A DNA stretch of 64,000 nt from Sedimentibacter sp. (GCA_018436705.1 JAHDLA010000004.1:62001-126000), one strand, 5' to 3'; shown: positions 37,601 to 46,145, counted from the stretch's first letter. Translations and numbers: made by a program. The notes: a model not told the origin generated them from the letters alone.

Positions 37601-38206
37601 GGAAATGTGAACCTTGATTCTATAGAAGAATATGAGGAAGTTAAGGAGAGATACGATTTTCTGAAAAGCCAGCAAAAAGATTTGTCAGATGCAAAAGAGC
37701 AGCTTAACCAAGTTATAAATGAGCTGGAAAATCAAATGAGAGATAGATTTGCAGAAGAATTTGCAAATATAAGAATTAAGTTTAATGAGGTGTTCAAAAA
37801 ACTCTTTAATGGTGGAAACGGAGACGTCTATCTGGAGGATGAAGCAGATGCTCTGAACAGCAACATCGAAATAGCAGTACAGCCGCCGGGCAAAAAATTG
37901 AGCAAAATTTCACTTCTGTCCGGAGGAGAAAAATCGCTGACAGCCATAGCGCTTTTGTTTGCCATTTTAAAGACGAAGCCAACGCCTTTCTGTGTTCTTG
38001 ACGAAATAGAAGCGGCTTTAGACGATGCAAATATAAACAGATTTGCACAGTATCTCAAGGAGTTTTCGGAAGAAACACAGTTTATAGTAATAACTCATAG
38101 AAAAGGAACTATGGAGTGCGCAGATACACTTTACGGTGCCACAATGGAAGAAAAGGGAGTTACAAAGCTTGTATCCATGAAGCTGTCGGATGCGGTTTAT
38201 GAGTAA
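34640..38206 (+). CDS. smc: Chromosome segregation protein SMC
   Basis: A 1188-residue ATPase that organises the chromosome as a ring-shaped dimer with ScpA and ScpB. The head has Walker A GPNGSGKSN at residues 31-39, and the C-terminal part has the signature LSGGEKSLTAIALLFAI near 1092 and Walker B FCVLDEIEAALDD. Two long coiled coils (about 170-500 and 670-1020) flank a hinge (about 505-660) with the glycines of VINAGGSVTGG. Length is normal. It starts two bases after the radical SAM gene. Confidence 0.98.
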   Translation: MYLKKVYINGFKSFAEKTEIIVEKGITAVVGPNGSGKSNISDAVKWVLGEQSAKSLRGGKMDDIIFAGTEKRLPLGYAEVNLIFDNESGDIPLEYKEVSIKRKLYKTGESEYYINKQQCRLKDVKELFMDTGIGSEGYSFIGQGRVEDILSPNSDTRRKVFEEASGIVKYKTRKEESERKLAKTSDNLDRVEDIVHELEERILPLSEQSMKARKYIELKESLKQFELNYLAHEFEKHSEQLKGLQNQRSIAIEQKINMQKKRDALQEQIAKQKESITEMQSEIKALELSKDSKSKEHDDCQSLCRVHKEKKLLYESNIDNVKTEISEIEKRSSELSENSARLTEEKKLLEDSLHNDMEKFNSMNEEIQSYKNEIDKIIQSIEKQKTELFELHKEINGLNSRRSTIESFILNDNERIENFLSEISSEEAEKQGMLETIRLTEAEQSKISEEISEKKLMLETAEKNLGKSETDKENLASDISKINENISSSKSKMNVLSNMEEYYDGYYKSIKTVMNNKKKVPVLSSVLGTVADIIKTEKRFETAVEVALGSSIQNIIVNTGKEAEDIIEYLKKNKIGRVTFLPINNLQQRSLNKSEREILEDDHVINTGDMLVKTEAKFQPVIKHLLGRILIVDNLNNGFKISKRMGNSIKIVTLQGDVINAGGSVTGGHISNNQNFLGRKREIEECRQMIGKDSSLLKEKISEHETLLANIKKLNASISEIKGDISDKNNSLRMNISKIEMLREQVGKTTAAIKRYSEEMKYIEEEKEKYENDLLDITRQTDSLKVLVKEKESSIEQTVTLNDENKTKYEEYNDIILKQRDSVTGITQEIKLKEEKINNIETEIIRNRESRLTKEENLKNILNEINSAESAVQEYSRKADGLSKEISVLSENFTKKKESLERLQNEIYEYQNKINDANKAITDILDDENKMNVRIERETSKAEEITAKLWEDYELNYAMALKYKDDSISQTKIYSEVNSLKRSIKNLGNVNLDSIEEYEEVKERYDFLKSQQKDLSDAKEQLNQVINELENQMRDRFAEEFANIRIKFNEVFKKLFNGGNGDVYLEDEADALNSNIEIAVQPPGKKLSKISLLSGGEKSLTAIALLFAILKTKPTPFCVLDEIEAALDDANINRFAQYLKEFSEETQFIVITHRKGTMECADTLYGATMEEKGVTKLVSMKLSDAVYE

Positions 38207-38259
38207 ACTGCTTAATGTCTAAGATATTTCATGTGGTCAATAAAATAATTGGAGGATTT

Positions 38260-39417
38260 ATGTTTGATTTTTTAAAAAAGAAGAAAAACAAAAAAGATAT
38301 AGAATATCTTGATGAAACTAACAAATCTGATGATGCAGATAATACTTTATCCCAAGCAGAAGAGCAGGAAGAAGTTGTAAATGAAGCTGCCATCAGTCAC
38401 GAGGAAGAACTGATGGATGAAGAAGCGTGCGATGAAACATCAGCCGATTTAGAGCCCGACGTATCAGATGCTACGGTTGAATTACAGGAAAAAGATGAGA
38501 AAAAGAGTTTGAATTTTTTTGAGAAATTAAAGGCCGGACTGTCGAAAACAAAGAAAAATCTTACAGGTCAGATTGAAGGAATAGTATTCAGGCACAAAAA
38601 AATAGACGATGAATTTCTTGAAGAGCTGGAAGAAATATTAATTACTTCCGACATGGGCATGGAAACCACCATGGACATAATTGACTACATCAAGGCAGAA
38701 ACAAGAAAGAGAAAGCTGGAAGACACTTCGAAAATAAAAGATGTAATTAAAGAATACCTTGTAAATATGCTTGAAGAGCATGAGGAAAAGGAAGAGCTGA
38801 AGGACAGGCAGAGAGTAATACTTATAGTCGGCGTAAACGGCGTTGGAAAAACAACATCCATAGGTAAAATTTCCTACAGGCTGAAAGAGCAGGGAAACAG
38901 TGTAATCGTGGCCGCAGCTGATACATTTAGGGCTGCAGCTGTTGAACAGCTCAAGGAATGGTGCTCAAGAGCGGGAGTAGATATAATTGCATCTGAGCAT
39001 GGCTCAGATCCGGGAGCTGTGGTATTTGATGCAATACAGGCGGCAAAAGCCAGAAAGACAGACATACTCATATGCGACACAGCTGGAAGACTGCACAATA
39101 AGAAAAATCTAATGAACGAATTAAGCAAAATTTTTAAAATAGTAGACAGGGAATATTCAGGAGCTAAAATAGATGTTTATCTTGTAATTGACGCTACAAC
39201 CGGTCAGAATGGAATAATACAAGCTAAGCTGTTTTCAGAAACAGCAAATATCAGCGGCCTGATACTTACGAAGCTTGATGGTACAGCAAAGGGCGGAATT
39301 GCGTTCCCAATTGTTAATGAATTAAAGATTCCAATAAAATATATAGGAGTCGGAGAGAAAATAGATGATTTACAAGATTTTAACGCAGCAGATTTTGTAA
39401 ATGCAATATTTGAATAG
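38260..39417 (+). CDS. ftsY: Signal recognition particle receptor FtsY
   Basis: A 385-residue GTPase that receives SRP-bound ribosomes at the membrane. The N-terminal 90 residues are an acidic linker (A domain); the NG domain follows, with GVNGVGKTTSIGK near 191, DTFRAAAVEQL, CDTAGRLHNKKNLM and TKLDGTAKGG. The start is the ATG at 38260, with GGAGG eight bases earlier. It lies 53 bases after smc and ends at a good terminator. Confidence 0.97.
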   Translation: MFDFLKKKKNKKDIEYLDETNKSDDADNTLSQAEEQEEVVNEAAISHEEELMDEEACDETSADLEPDVSDATVELQEKDEKKSLNFFEKLKAGLSKTKKNLTGQIEGIVFRHKKIDDEFLEELEEILITSDMGMETTMDIIDYIKAETRKRKLEDTSKIKDVIKEYLVNMLEEHEEKEELKDRQRVILIVGVNGVGKTTSIGKISYRLKEQGNSVIVAAADTFRAAAVEQLKEWCSRAGVDIIASEHGSDPGAVVFDAIQAAKARKTDILICDTAGRLHNKKNLMNELSKIFKIVDREYSGAKIDVYLVIDATTGQNGIIQAKLFSETANISGLILTKLDGTAKGGIAFPIVNELKIPIKYIGVGEKIDDLQDFNAADFVNAIFE

Positions 39418-39419
39418 AA

Positions 39420-39449
39420 AATGAGGGGCTAAGCTCCTCATTTATTTTT
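39420..39449 (+). terminator. Terminator after ftsY
   Basis: A ten-base-pair stem, AATGAGGGGC (39420-39429) with GCTCCTCATT (39433-39442) and one G-T pair, has a three-base loop and is followed by a T-rich run. It closes the plsX-to-ftsY unit. Confidence 0.9.
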
Positions 39450-39764
39450 CGATTATTTATATACAAGATATTGCATATAGATTTATCCGACGTTCTGAAA
39501 ATACAAATGCCTGAATTTCAACAAAAATATATATTCGTTTTTTTATAAACTTTATAAGTTTGCTTGAAGTGTGTGTTAAGTAATAGTTTTTGAACGTTGA
39601 ATCTTTCAATGCAATGAATAAATATGCTTTATTTTTAGACAAACCTATATGCTACATGTAGTATATGCACATAATTAAAAAATGACACAAAAAATATGTT
39701 GACAAAACAAAAAAAATAAGGTAAAATTCACTGTCAAGTTAAATACTTTACAGTAGGTGATTAT
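39450..39764. other. Non-coding leader region before ylxM with a palindrome
   Basis: This 315-base AT-rich gap contains no credible coding frame. It holds an interrupted palindrome centred on CTACATGTAG (39652-39661), extended by ATAT-type arms to about 39646-39667 with only a G-T mismatch. The ylxM promoter follows 32 bases later. The palindrome could be an operator; nothing else was recognised. Confidence 0.5.
39699..39727 (+). promoter_or_regulatory. Sigma-A promoter of ylxM-ffh
   Basis: TTGACA at 39699-39704 and TAAAAT at 39722-39727 are 17 bases apart. The ylxM start lies 37 bases downstream of the -10 element. Confidence 0.85.
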
Positions 39765-40112
39765 ATGGCGGAAAAGAATTTTATCTTTAGTATTTTATAT
39801 GATTATTACGGAGATTTGCTCAGCAATAATCAGGCAAATATAATTGACCTGTATTACAATCAAGATTTCAGCCTGTCTGAAATTGCAGGAGAAATGAATA
39901 TAAGCAGACAGGGAGTCTATGACGCCTTAAAAAGGGCGGAAAAAAGCTTGGCGGATTACGAGAAAAAAATTAAACTTCACGAAAAATACCAAAAATATCT
40001 GAAGGCAGCAGAAAACATAGTAAGACTTGTCTCAGACATAGATGACCAAAAATATACGGATGCAGTTAAGCAAATTAAAATCGAAGCCGGAAAAATAATT
40101 AATGAAGGGTAG
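39765..40112 (+). CDS. ylxM: YlxM-family DNA-binding protein (UPF0122)
   Basis: A 115-residue helix-turn-helix protein. Residues 18-58 (QANIIDLYYNQDFSLSEIAGEMNISRQGVYDAL) form a sigma-70 region-4-like helix-turn-helix. The gene nearly always precedes ffh in Firmicutes, and in streptococci YlxM modulates SRP. It starts after a GTAGGTGA site and ends five bases before ffh. Confidence 0.93.
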   Translation: MAEKNFIFSILYDYYGDLLSNNQANIIDLYYNQDFSLSEIAGEMNISRQGVYDALKRAEKSLADYEKKIKLHEKYQKYLKAAENIVRLVSDIDDQKYTDAVKQIKIEAGKIINEG

Positions 40113-40117
40113 CTAAA

Positions 40118-41473
40118 ATGTTTGAAAATTTATCTGATAAACTTCAAAATGCATTACAAAAGCTGAAGGGCAAGGGAAAGCTTACGGAAAAAGACATTGA
40201 TGCAGCCATGAGAGAGGTTAAACTGTCACTTCTGGAGGCAGATGTTAATTACAAGGTTGTAAAAGCATTCATAAACAATGTCAAGGATAGAGCTCTGGGA
40301 GCAGAAGTAATGGAAAGCCTGACACCAGGACAACAGGTTGTTAAAGTAGTTCACGAAGAACTTGTTAAAATTATGGGGCAGGGAAGCGAAAGCAGACTTA
40401 AAATAAACTCTAACGATATAACTTACTACATGATGAGCGGGCTTCAGGGTGCCGGTAAAACAACAGCAACAGGAAAGCTGGCCAACAAACTCAAGAAGGA
40501 TGGCAAGCGACCTCTTCTTGTGGCATGTGATATATACAGACCTGCCGCAATCAAGCAGTTACAGGTTGTAGGAGAAAGCGTAGGCGTTCCTGTATTTGAA
40601 ATGGGAGACAAAACTAATCCTGTTACAATCGTCAAAGAAGCCATTAAACATGCTATGAAGTACGGGCATGATTATGTGATAATAGATACAGCAGGTCGTC
40701 TTCACATTGATGAAGACCTCATGGAAGAACTGGTTAAAATAAAGGATACCGTAAATCCTGATGAAATACTTCTTGTTTTGGATGCCATGACAGGACAGGA
40801 CGCGGTAAAAGTTGCTGAAACATTCAATCAGTACTTGGACATAACCGGAGTAATTTTGACGAAAGTGGATGGAGACGCCAGAGGCGGTGCCGCACTTTCC
40901 ATAAGAAATGTTGTTAATAAGCCTATTAAGTTATTATCTGTAGGCGAAAAAATGGATCAGTTGGAGGTATTCCATCCGGATAGGATGGCATCGAGAATCC
41001 TGGGAATGGGAGATGTCCTTTCAATTATTGAAAAGGCTCAGAGTGCATTTGATGAAAAACAAGCGCTGGATCTCCAAAAAAAATTAAAAACACAGGATTT
41101 TAACCTTGAGGATTTTCTTTCCCAGCTTCAGCAAATGAAAAACATGGGTCCATTGGAAGATCTCATAGGGATGATACCGGGAATTGCAGGGAACAAAAAA
41201 CTTAAAGGGCTCAAAGTTGACGAAAAAGAGCTGGTTTATACGGAAGCAATAATTCAATCAATGACTAAAAAAGAAAGATTGAATCCTTCCATAATAAACG
41301 GAAGCAGAAGAAAAAGAATTGCTGTGGGAAGCGGAACATCAGTACAGAAAGTTAACCAGCTTTTGAAGCAGTATGATGAAATGAAAAAAATGATGAAAAA
41401 ATTCCAGTCAATGGGAACGGGCAAGAAAAAAGGCGGATTCCCGGGAATGGGCGGATTCAAAATGCCATTTTAG
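40118..41473 (+). CDS. ffh: Signal recognition particle protein Ffh
   Basis: A 451-residue GTPase that binds signal peptides and 4.5S/6S RNA. The N domain (1-90) is followed by the G domain with GLQGAGKTTATGKLA near residue 108, DIYRPAAIKQL, DTAGRLHIDEDLMEEL and TKVDGDARGGAAL. The methionine-rich M domain runs from about 300, with RKRIAVGSGTSVQKVNQLLKQYDEM and a glycine/lysine tail. Length is normal. It begins five bases after ylxM. Confidence 0.98.
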   Translation: MFENLSDKLQNALQKLKGKGKLTEKDIDAAMREVKLSLLEADVNYKVVKAFINNVKDRALGAEVMESLTPGQQVVKVVHEELVKIMGQGSESRLKINSNDITYYMMSGLQGAGKTTATGKLANKLKKDGKRPLLVACDIYRPAAIKQLQVVGESVGVPVFEMGDKTNPVTIVKEAIKHAMKYGHDYVIIDTAGRLHIDEDLMEELVKIKDTVNPDEILLVLDAMTGQDAVKVAETFNQYLDITGVILTKVDGDARGGAALSIRNVVNKPIKLLSVGEKMDQLEVFHPDRMASRILGMGDVLSIIEKAQSAFDEKQALDLQKKLKTQDFNLEDFLSQLQQMKNMGPLEDLIGMIPGIAGNKKLKGLKVDEKELVYTEAIIQSMTKKERLNPSIINGSRRKRIAVGSGTSVQKVNQLLKQYDEMKKMMKKFQSMGTGKKKGGFPGMGGFKMPF

Positions 41474-41528
41474 TCAGAAATAAGGATTTTCCTTTTTCAT
41501 ATATAAAAGTTTTTAAGGAGGTGACAAT

Positions 41529-41792
41529 ATGTCAGTTAAAATCAGATTAAAAAGAATGGGATCAAAAAAGAAACCTTTCTACAGAATAGTTGTAGCAGAT
41601 TCTCGTTCACCTAGAGATGGACGTTTTATCGAAGAAATCGGATACTACAACCCGGTAGTTGAACCGAAAGAAATAAAAATCAATGATGAAAGTGCTGTAA
41701 AGTGGCTTAACAACGGAGCAAAACCCACTGATACAGTTAGCGCACTGTTTAAAGCTAACGGTATTTACGAAAAAAGAGATGAAAATAAATAA
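41529..41792 (+). CDS. rpsP: 30S ribosomal protein S16
   Basis: An 87-residue ribosomal protein starting [21 protein letters not shown], with the [19 protein letters not shown] signature. The AAGGAGGTGAC ribosome site is very strong. It heads the conserved series rpsP-khpA-rimM-trmD-rplS. Confidence 0.98.
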   Translation: MSVKIRLKRMGSKKKPFYRIVVADSRSPRDGRFIEEIGYYNPVVEPKEIKINDESAVKWLNNGAKPTDTVSALFKANGIYEKRDENK

Positions 41793-41803
41793 GAGGTGAT
41801 ATC

Positions 41804-42034
41804 ATGGGTGAATTAGTAGAATATATAGCAAAATCACTGGTAGATAATCCTGATTTGGTTGAAGTCAATGAAATTGAAGGAAGTCAATCACTGATAATAG
41901 AGTTAAGAGTTGCTCCTGATGATATGGGTAAGGTTATCGGCAAGCAGGGCAGAATTGCAAAAGCTATAAGAACTGTAGTTAAAGCTGCTGCTACGAAAGA
42001 AAACAAAAGAGTCATAGTTGAAATTCTTCAATAG
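41804..42034 (+). CDS. khpA: KH-domain RNA-binding protein KhpA
   Basis: A 76-residue single KH-domain protein, with the loop GKVIGKQGRIAKAIRTVVKAAA near residues 45-64. With KhpB it binds RNA globally and influences cell division and elongation in Gram-positive bacteria. It lies between rpsP and rimM in the conserved order, with a GAGGTGAT site. Confidence 0.96.
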   Translation: MGELVEYIAKSLVDNPDLVEVNEIEGSQSLIIELRVAPDDMGKVIGKQGRIAKAIRTVVKAAATKENKRVIVEILQ

Positions 42035-42056
42035 CCGAACAGCTACAGAGGTAAAC

Positions 42057-42557
42057 ATGAAAGAATATATTAAGGTTGGAAAAATAGTAAATACTCATGG
42101 CGTGAAAGGTTGTCTGAAATGCGTACCGCTTACTGATTATGCGGAAAGATTTGATGAGCTTGAATATGTCTTTACTGAAAAGGATAATGTTAAGCGAAAA
42201 ATCAAGGATGTGTGGTACAGAAAAGGAATGTCGTACATTATACTTGAAAATATTAATGATATGGACACTGCGGAAACATTCAGGGACACTTTCATTTCAA
42301 TATTTGAAGATCAGCTCAGAGAGCTTCCTGATGATTCATACTATATATTTGATTTAGAAGGAATGGAAGTTTATTCAGCTGAAGGAGAATATTTGGGAAA
42401 AATAGATACTGTCCACCAGACAGGTGCAAATGATGTATATGAAATCACCAACAATGATAAATCTTTTTTAATACCTGCTGTCAAAGAAGTTGTCAAGGAA
42501 GTTGATATAAAATCAAAAAGAATGGTTATAAATGTAATTGAGGGTCTGCTGGAATGA
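42057..42557 (+). CDS. rimM: 16S rRNA processing protein RimM
   Basis: A 166-residue factor for 30S maturation. The N-terminal domain begins IKVGKIVNTHGVKGCLKC, as in the family, and the C-terminal PRC-barrel carries GANDVYEITNNDKSFLIPAVKEVVKEVD. The start is the ATG at 42057, with GAGGT seven bases earlier; a longer in-frame start would lie in the end of khpA. It overlaps trmD by four bases. Confidence 0.96.
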   Translation: MKEYIKVGKIVNTHGVKGCLKCVPLTDYAERFDELEYVFTEKDNVKRKIKDVWYRKGMSYIILENINDMDTAETFRDTFISIFEDQLRELPDDSYYIFDLEGMEVYSAEGEYLGKIDTVHQTGANDVYEITNNDKSFLIPAVKEVVKEVDIKSKRMVINVIEGLLE

Positions 42558-43270
42558 GGTTTGATATTGTAACATTATTTCCGGAACTTATCGATATTTA
42601 TACCAGAAGCGGCATAATCGGAAGAGCTGTTGAAAACGGCATGTTTGAAATTGGAATAAACTATCTTAGAGATTATTCTGAGGATAAGCATAAAAAAGTT
42701 GATGATTATCCGTATGGCGGCGGTCCGGGAATGCTTTTAAAGCCTGAACCCATGTTCAAAGCTTTAGATTCTATAAAAAAACACAATTCATATATTATTT
42801 ATTTATCACCAAAGGGAAATTTGTTTAGTCAGAAAAAAGCCAAAGAGCTTTCTGAGAAAGAGCATATTGTGCTTATTGCGGGGCATTATGAAGGTATAGA
42901 TCAAAGAATCATCGACAAGTACGTAGATGAAGAAATATCTATGGGAGACTATGTATTAACAAGCGGAGAGCTTCCTGCTCTTATGATTGTTGATGCGGTT
43001 GGAAGACTTCTTCCCGGGGTTTTAGGATCGGATGAATCATCCGTTGAGGAATCCCACAGCAATAATCTTCTCGAATACCCTCAATACACAAGACCCGAAA
43101 GTTATTTGGGAATGGATGTTCCGGATATTTTGCTGTCCGGTCATCATAAGAAAATAGAAGAATGGCGCCGGTTCAAGCAGATAGAAATTACATTGGAAAG
43201 ACGTCCGGACATGATAAAAGACAAAAATATAATTGAAGAATACAACAAGTTATCAAGAAATTATAAATAA
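42554..43270 (+). CDS. trmD: tRNA (guanine-N1)-methyltransferase TrmD
   Basis: A 238-residue SPOUT-family enzyme that methylates G37 of tRNAs. It begins [14 protein letters not shown], and the conserved blocks are [17 protein letters not shown] near 51, [34 protein letters not shown] near 115, and the trefoil-knot segment. Its start overlaps the rimM stop (ATGA). Length is normal. Confidence 0.98.
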   Translation: MRFDIVTLFPELIDIYTRSGIIGRAVENGMFEIGINYLRDYSEDKHKKVDDYPYGGGPGMLLKPEPMFKALDSIKKHNSYIIYLSPKGNLFSQKKAKELSEKEHIVLIAGHYEGIDQRIIDKYVDEEISMGDYVLTSGELPALMIVDAVGRLLPGVLGSDESSVEESHSNNLLEYPQYTRPESYLGMDVPDILLSGHHKKIEEWRRFKQIEITLERRPDMIKDKNIIEEYNKLSRNYK

Positions 43271-43282
43271 ATGTTGTAATAT

Positions 43283-43299
43283 GCCGTACAAAGTATGGC
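43283..43299 (+). promoter_or_regulatory. Stem-loop before rplS (candidate L19 leader)
   Basis: GCCGTAC (43283-43289) and GTATGGC (43293-43299) form a seven-base-pair stem with an AAA loop, between trmD and the rplS ribosome site. Leaders regulating L19 are known in Firmicutes, but I cannot show that this hairpin belongs to that class. Confidence 0.35.
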
Positions 43300-43329
43300 T
43301 TCAGCGCTCAGGCGAAGGGAGGTATAGAA

Positions 43330-43677
43330 ATGGATTTAATAAAATCATTTGAAAATGAACAGCTTAAAAGTGAAATAACACCTTTTAACGTTGGAGATAC
43401 AGTAAAAGTACATGTTAAGGTAAAAGAAGGAAACAGAGAAAGAATTCAGGTATTTGAAGGTATTGTATTGAAAAAACAAGGTGAAAGCAACAGAGCAACA
43501 TTCACTGTAAGAAAAATTTCTTACGGTGTAGGTGTTGAAAGAACTTTCCCAGTACATTCACCTAAGATTGAAAAAATCGATGTAACAAGAAGAGGAAAAG
43601 TAAGACGTGCAAGACTGTTCTATTTGAGAGAAAGAACAGGTAAGGCTACAAAAGTTAAAGAATTAAAGAATTATTAA
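43330..43677 (+). CDS. rplS: 50S ribosomal protein L19
   Basis: A 115-residue ribosomal protein at the 30S-50S interface. The family signature [28 protein letters not shown] is at about 19-46, and the C-terminus has the usual [21 protein letters not shown]. The ribosome site GGGAGG is strong. A terminator follows. Confidence 0.98.
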   Translation: MDLIKSFENEQLKSEITPFNVGDTVKVHVKVKEGNRERIQVFEGIVLKKQGESNRATFTVRKISYGVGVERTFPVHSPKIEKIDVTRRGKVRRARLFYLRERTGKATKVKELKNY

Positions 43678-43681
43678 TATT

Positions 43682-43708
43682 AATTGAGGGCGTGCGTCCT
43701 CAATTTTA
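43682..43708 (+). terminator. Terminator after rplS
   Basis: AATTGAGGGC (43682-43691) pairs with GTCCTCAATT (43696-43705) with one G-T pair and a four-base loop, followed by TTATTT. It lies between rplS and rbgA, whose start is 21 bases later. Confidence 0.85.
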
Positions 43709-43728
43709 TTTAATATAAGAGGTGCATC

Positions 43729-44580
43729 ATGAATATAAATTGGTATCCGGGACATATGAAAAAAACGAAAGACCTGCTTCAGGAAAATTTAAAGCTGGTC
43801 AATATTGTTATAGAAGTAATTGACGCACGAATTCCCATAGCTAGTAAAAATCCAGATTTTGACAAGCTGTTCAGAGACAAAAAAAGACTGATAGTTCTCA
43901 ATAAATATGATCTGGCAGATCCTAATTTAAATAAAGCATGGGAAGAATACTATAAATCCAAGGGATGGTCTTGTGTTCTATATAATTCTACAAACCGTAA
44001 AGAACTGAGAAAGCTTGACAGTGCCATAGCCGAGGCATCTAAAGAAATAGTTGAAAGATATAAAAGAAGGGGACTCGTTAACAAAACTATAAAGGCAATG
44101 ATAGTGGGTATACCAAATGTAGGTAAATCTACACTCATTAACTCACTGGCAAAAAAGAAAAGCGCAAAGACAGGCAATATGCCCGGCGTTACCAAAGGGA
44201 AGCAATGGATTCATCTTGCAGGCAACATTGATCTTTTGGATACACCAGGTATTTTGTGGCCTAAATTCGAAGATGAAAGAAGCGCCCTTAACCTTGCTCT
44301 CACAGGAGCAATAAAGGATGAAGTGCTTGTTCTGGAAGAAATAGCATTAAATTTGGCAGAAAAGATGATAGATTTAAACAGGGTTGACGCAATACTTGAA
44401 AAGTATAATATAGAGCAAGGCAAAAAGGCTCTCGATATTTTAGACAACATTGCATTTAAGAAGGGTTTCCTTATAAATAAAACAGAAATAGACTATTTAA
44501 GGGTTGCAAACTTATTGCTGAATGATTTCAGAAGCGGAAAATTAGGGAAAATAACTTTGGAAAAGCCGGGAGAGAGATAA
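43729..44580 (+). CDS. rbgA: Ribosome biogenesis GTPase YlqF/RbgA
   Basis: A 283-residue circularly permuted GTPase for late 50S assembly. The G4 motif NKYDLAD (near 63) comes before G1 GIPNVGKST (near 127), the hallmark order. DTPGILWPKF (G3) follows near 166. The N-terminus INWYPGHMKKTKDLL is typical. Start and GAGGTGC site are clear. RnhB follows, as in Bacillus. Confidence 0.97.
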   Translation: MNINWYPGHMKKTKDLLQENLKLVNIVIEVIDARIPIASKNPDFDKLFRDKKRLIVLNKYDLADPNLNKAWEEYYKSKGWSCVLYNSTNRKELRKLDSAIAEASKEIVERYKRRGLVNKTIKAMIVGIPNVGKSTLINSLAKKKSAKTGNMPGVTKGKQWIHLAGNIDLLDTPGILWPKFEDERSALNLALTGAIKDEVLVLEEIALNLAEKMIDLNRVDAILEKYNIEQGKKALDILDNIAFKKGFLINKTEIDYLRVANLLLNDFRSGKLGKITLEKPGER

Positions 44581-44602
44581 ATTATATCTGCGAGGCAGTA
44601 AT

Positions 44603-45259
44603 ATGAAAAAAACAGAGAAAGACGACATGCTTAAAATTGAACACGAGCTTTGGGACAAGGGTTATGAATATATCGCTTGCATTGACGAAGTGGGAAGAGG
44701 ATGCCTTGCCGGAAGTGTTGTAACTTGTGCCATAGTCATGCCCAGAGATGTTTTTATAGAGGGAGTCAATGACTCGAAGAAGCTTACGCCAAAAAAAAGA
44801 GATAAAATGTTTGATATTATAAAAGAGAAGGCAATTGCCATAGGCATAGGTGAAATGAACAGCAGCATAGTGGATGAAGTGAACATAAAAAATGCCACTA
44901 AGATGGCTATGCTTCAGGGCATTGCAAATTTAAGAGACAAAGACGGAAATCAAATTGTACCGGATTATCTTTTAATAGATGCTGAGAAGCTAGATGTGGA
45001 CATACCTCAGATGAATATTATAAAAGGAGATGCCACATGCCAAGGGATTGCTGCTGCATCAATAATAGCTAAGGTCACAAGAGACAGACAGATGGAAGAG
45101 CTTGACAAAATATATCCAAATTATAAATTTGCAAAAAATAAAGGCTACGGAACGAAAGAGCACGTTAAGGCTCTCCTTGAGTACGGGCCTGTTGATATAC
45201 ACAGACAGACATTTTTGAAAAAAATAATGAATACTCAGGAACAAATCAGCTTTATATAG
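44603..45259 (+). CDS. rnhB: Ribonuclease HII
   Basis: A 218-residue nuclease that removes ribonucleotides from DNA. The metal-binding acids are in CIDEVGRGCLAGSV (near 25-38) and in YLLIDAEKLDVDIP near 126; the KGDATCQGIAAASIIAKVTRDR block is conserved. The last codons contribute the left arm of its own terminator. Start: ATG after GAGGCAG, 22 bases after rbgA. Confidence 0.96.
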   Translation: MKKTEKDDMLKIEHELWDKGYEYIACIDEVGRGCLAGSVVTCAIVMPRDVFIEGVNDSKKLTPKKRDKMFDIIKEKAIAIGIGEMNSSIVDEVNIKNATKMAMLQGIANLRDKDGNQIVPDYLLIDAEKLDVDIPQMNIIKGDATCQGIAAASIIAKVTRDRQMEELDKIYPNYKFAKNKGYGTKEHVKALLEYGPVDIHRQTFLKKIMNTQEQISFI

Positions 45260-45278
45260 CATTTGTTCCTTTTTTTAT
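45237..45278 (+). terminator. Terminator overlapping the end of rnhB
   Basis: AGGAACAAAT (45237-45246) lies inside the last codons of rnhB and pairs perfectly with ATTTGTTCCT (45261-45270). Seven T residues follow. Ribosomes finishing rnhB would cover the left arm. Confidence 0.88.
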
Positions 45279-45415
45279 TTAGAGATTATTCAGTTATATT
45301 ATGGAAAAAAATAACGAGTAGATTTTTCAAAAAATAGCTATACACAATCGTTTAAAAATAAGTAGAAATGTTGTATTAATCATGTTTTCTCATTAGTTGT
45401 GTCGGATAGTTATAA

Positions 45416-45444
45416 TTGACTATTGTGCCATTTTATGATAAACT
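45416..45444 (+). promoter_or_regulatory. Sigma-A promoter of the deoC operon
   Basis: TTGACT at 45416-45421 and TAAACT at 45439-45444 are 17 bases apart, 35 bases before deoC. I saw no clear DeoR- or CcpA-type operator nearby. Confidence 0.72.
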
Positions 45445-45479
45445 TAATAATATTAATGAAATAGTAAAAGGAGTTAAAT

Positions 45480-46145
45480 ATGAATATGTTTGAGCTTTTG
45501 AAGTTTGTTGATCACACGCAACTGAAAGCGTTTACTGAATGGAAGGACATACAGTCCCTTTGTAACGAGGCAATAGAATACAAAACGGCGTCAGTGTGCG
45601 TGCCGCCGTGTTATATAAAAAGAATTCATGATACATATGGAGATAAAATTAACATTTGCACGGTTGTGGGATTTCCGCTGGGATACTCTGTAACCGAAGC
45701 AAAAATAGCCGAATGTCAGCAAGCGATTAAAGACGGTGCAAATGAAATTGACATGGTTATAAACATATCCGATGTTAAAAATATGCAGTATAAAAAAGTT
45801 CAAGAGGAAATAGCTGCACTAAAAAAGACAGCGGGAAACAGAATACTGAAGGTCATAATAGAAACATGCTATCTCACTGATGATGAAAAAATAGAAATGT
45901 GCCGCGCTGTAACTAATGCCGGTGCGGATTACATAAAAACCTCCACAGGATTCGGAACCGGTGGTGCTACCATGGAGGATATAAGGCTGTTCAAAAAACA
46001 TATAGGGCCTGGTGTTAAAATTAAGGCTTCGGGGGGAATAAGGTCGATTGAAGATATGGAAGCCTTCATAAAAGAAGGGTGCTCCAGATTGGGAACCAGT
46101 TCTGCTGTAAAACTGATAAAGGACGCTGAACGGCGTAATTTATAA
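45480..46145 (+). CDS. deoC: Deoxyribose-phosphate aldolase
   Basis: A 221-residue class I aldolase that splits deoxyribose 5-phosphate into glyceraldehyde 3-phosphate and acetaldehyde. The Schiff-base lysine is Lys153 in DYIKTSTGFGTGGAT; Lys182 in IKASGGIR and Asp91 in EIDMVINI complete the active site. It heads an operon with a Bmp lipoprotein and a nucleoside-type ABC transporter, so it feeds imported deoxynucleosides into central metabolism. An AAAGGAG site precedes the ATG. Confidence 0.97.
   Translation: MNMFELLKFVDHTQLKAFTEWKDIQSLCNEAIEYKTASVCVPPCYIKRIHDTYGDKINICTVVGFPLGYSVTEAKIAECQQAIKDGANEIDMVINISDVKNMQYKKVQEEIAALKKTAGNRILKVIIETCYLTDDEKIEMCRAVTNAGADYIKTSTGFGTGGATMEDIRLFKKHIGPGVKIKASGGIRSIEDMEAFIKEGCSRLGTSSAVKLIKDAERRNL

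Noticed and set aside
39457..39642. A minus-strand frame of 61 residues in the ftsY-ylxM gap.
   Set aside because: No ribosome site, low-complexity AT-driven composition and no recognisable motif.
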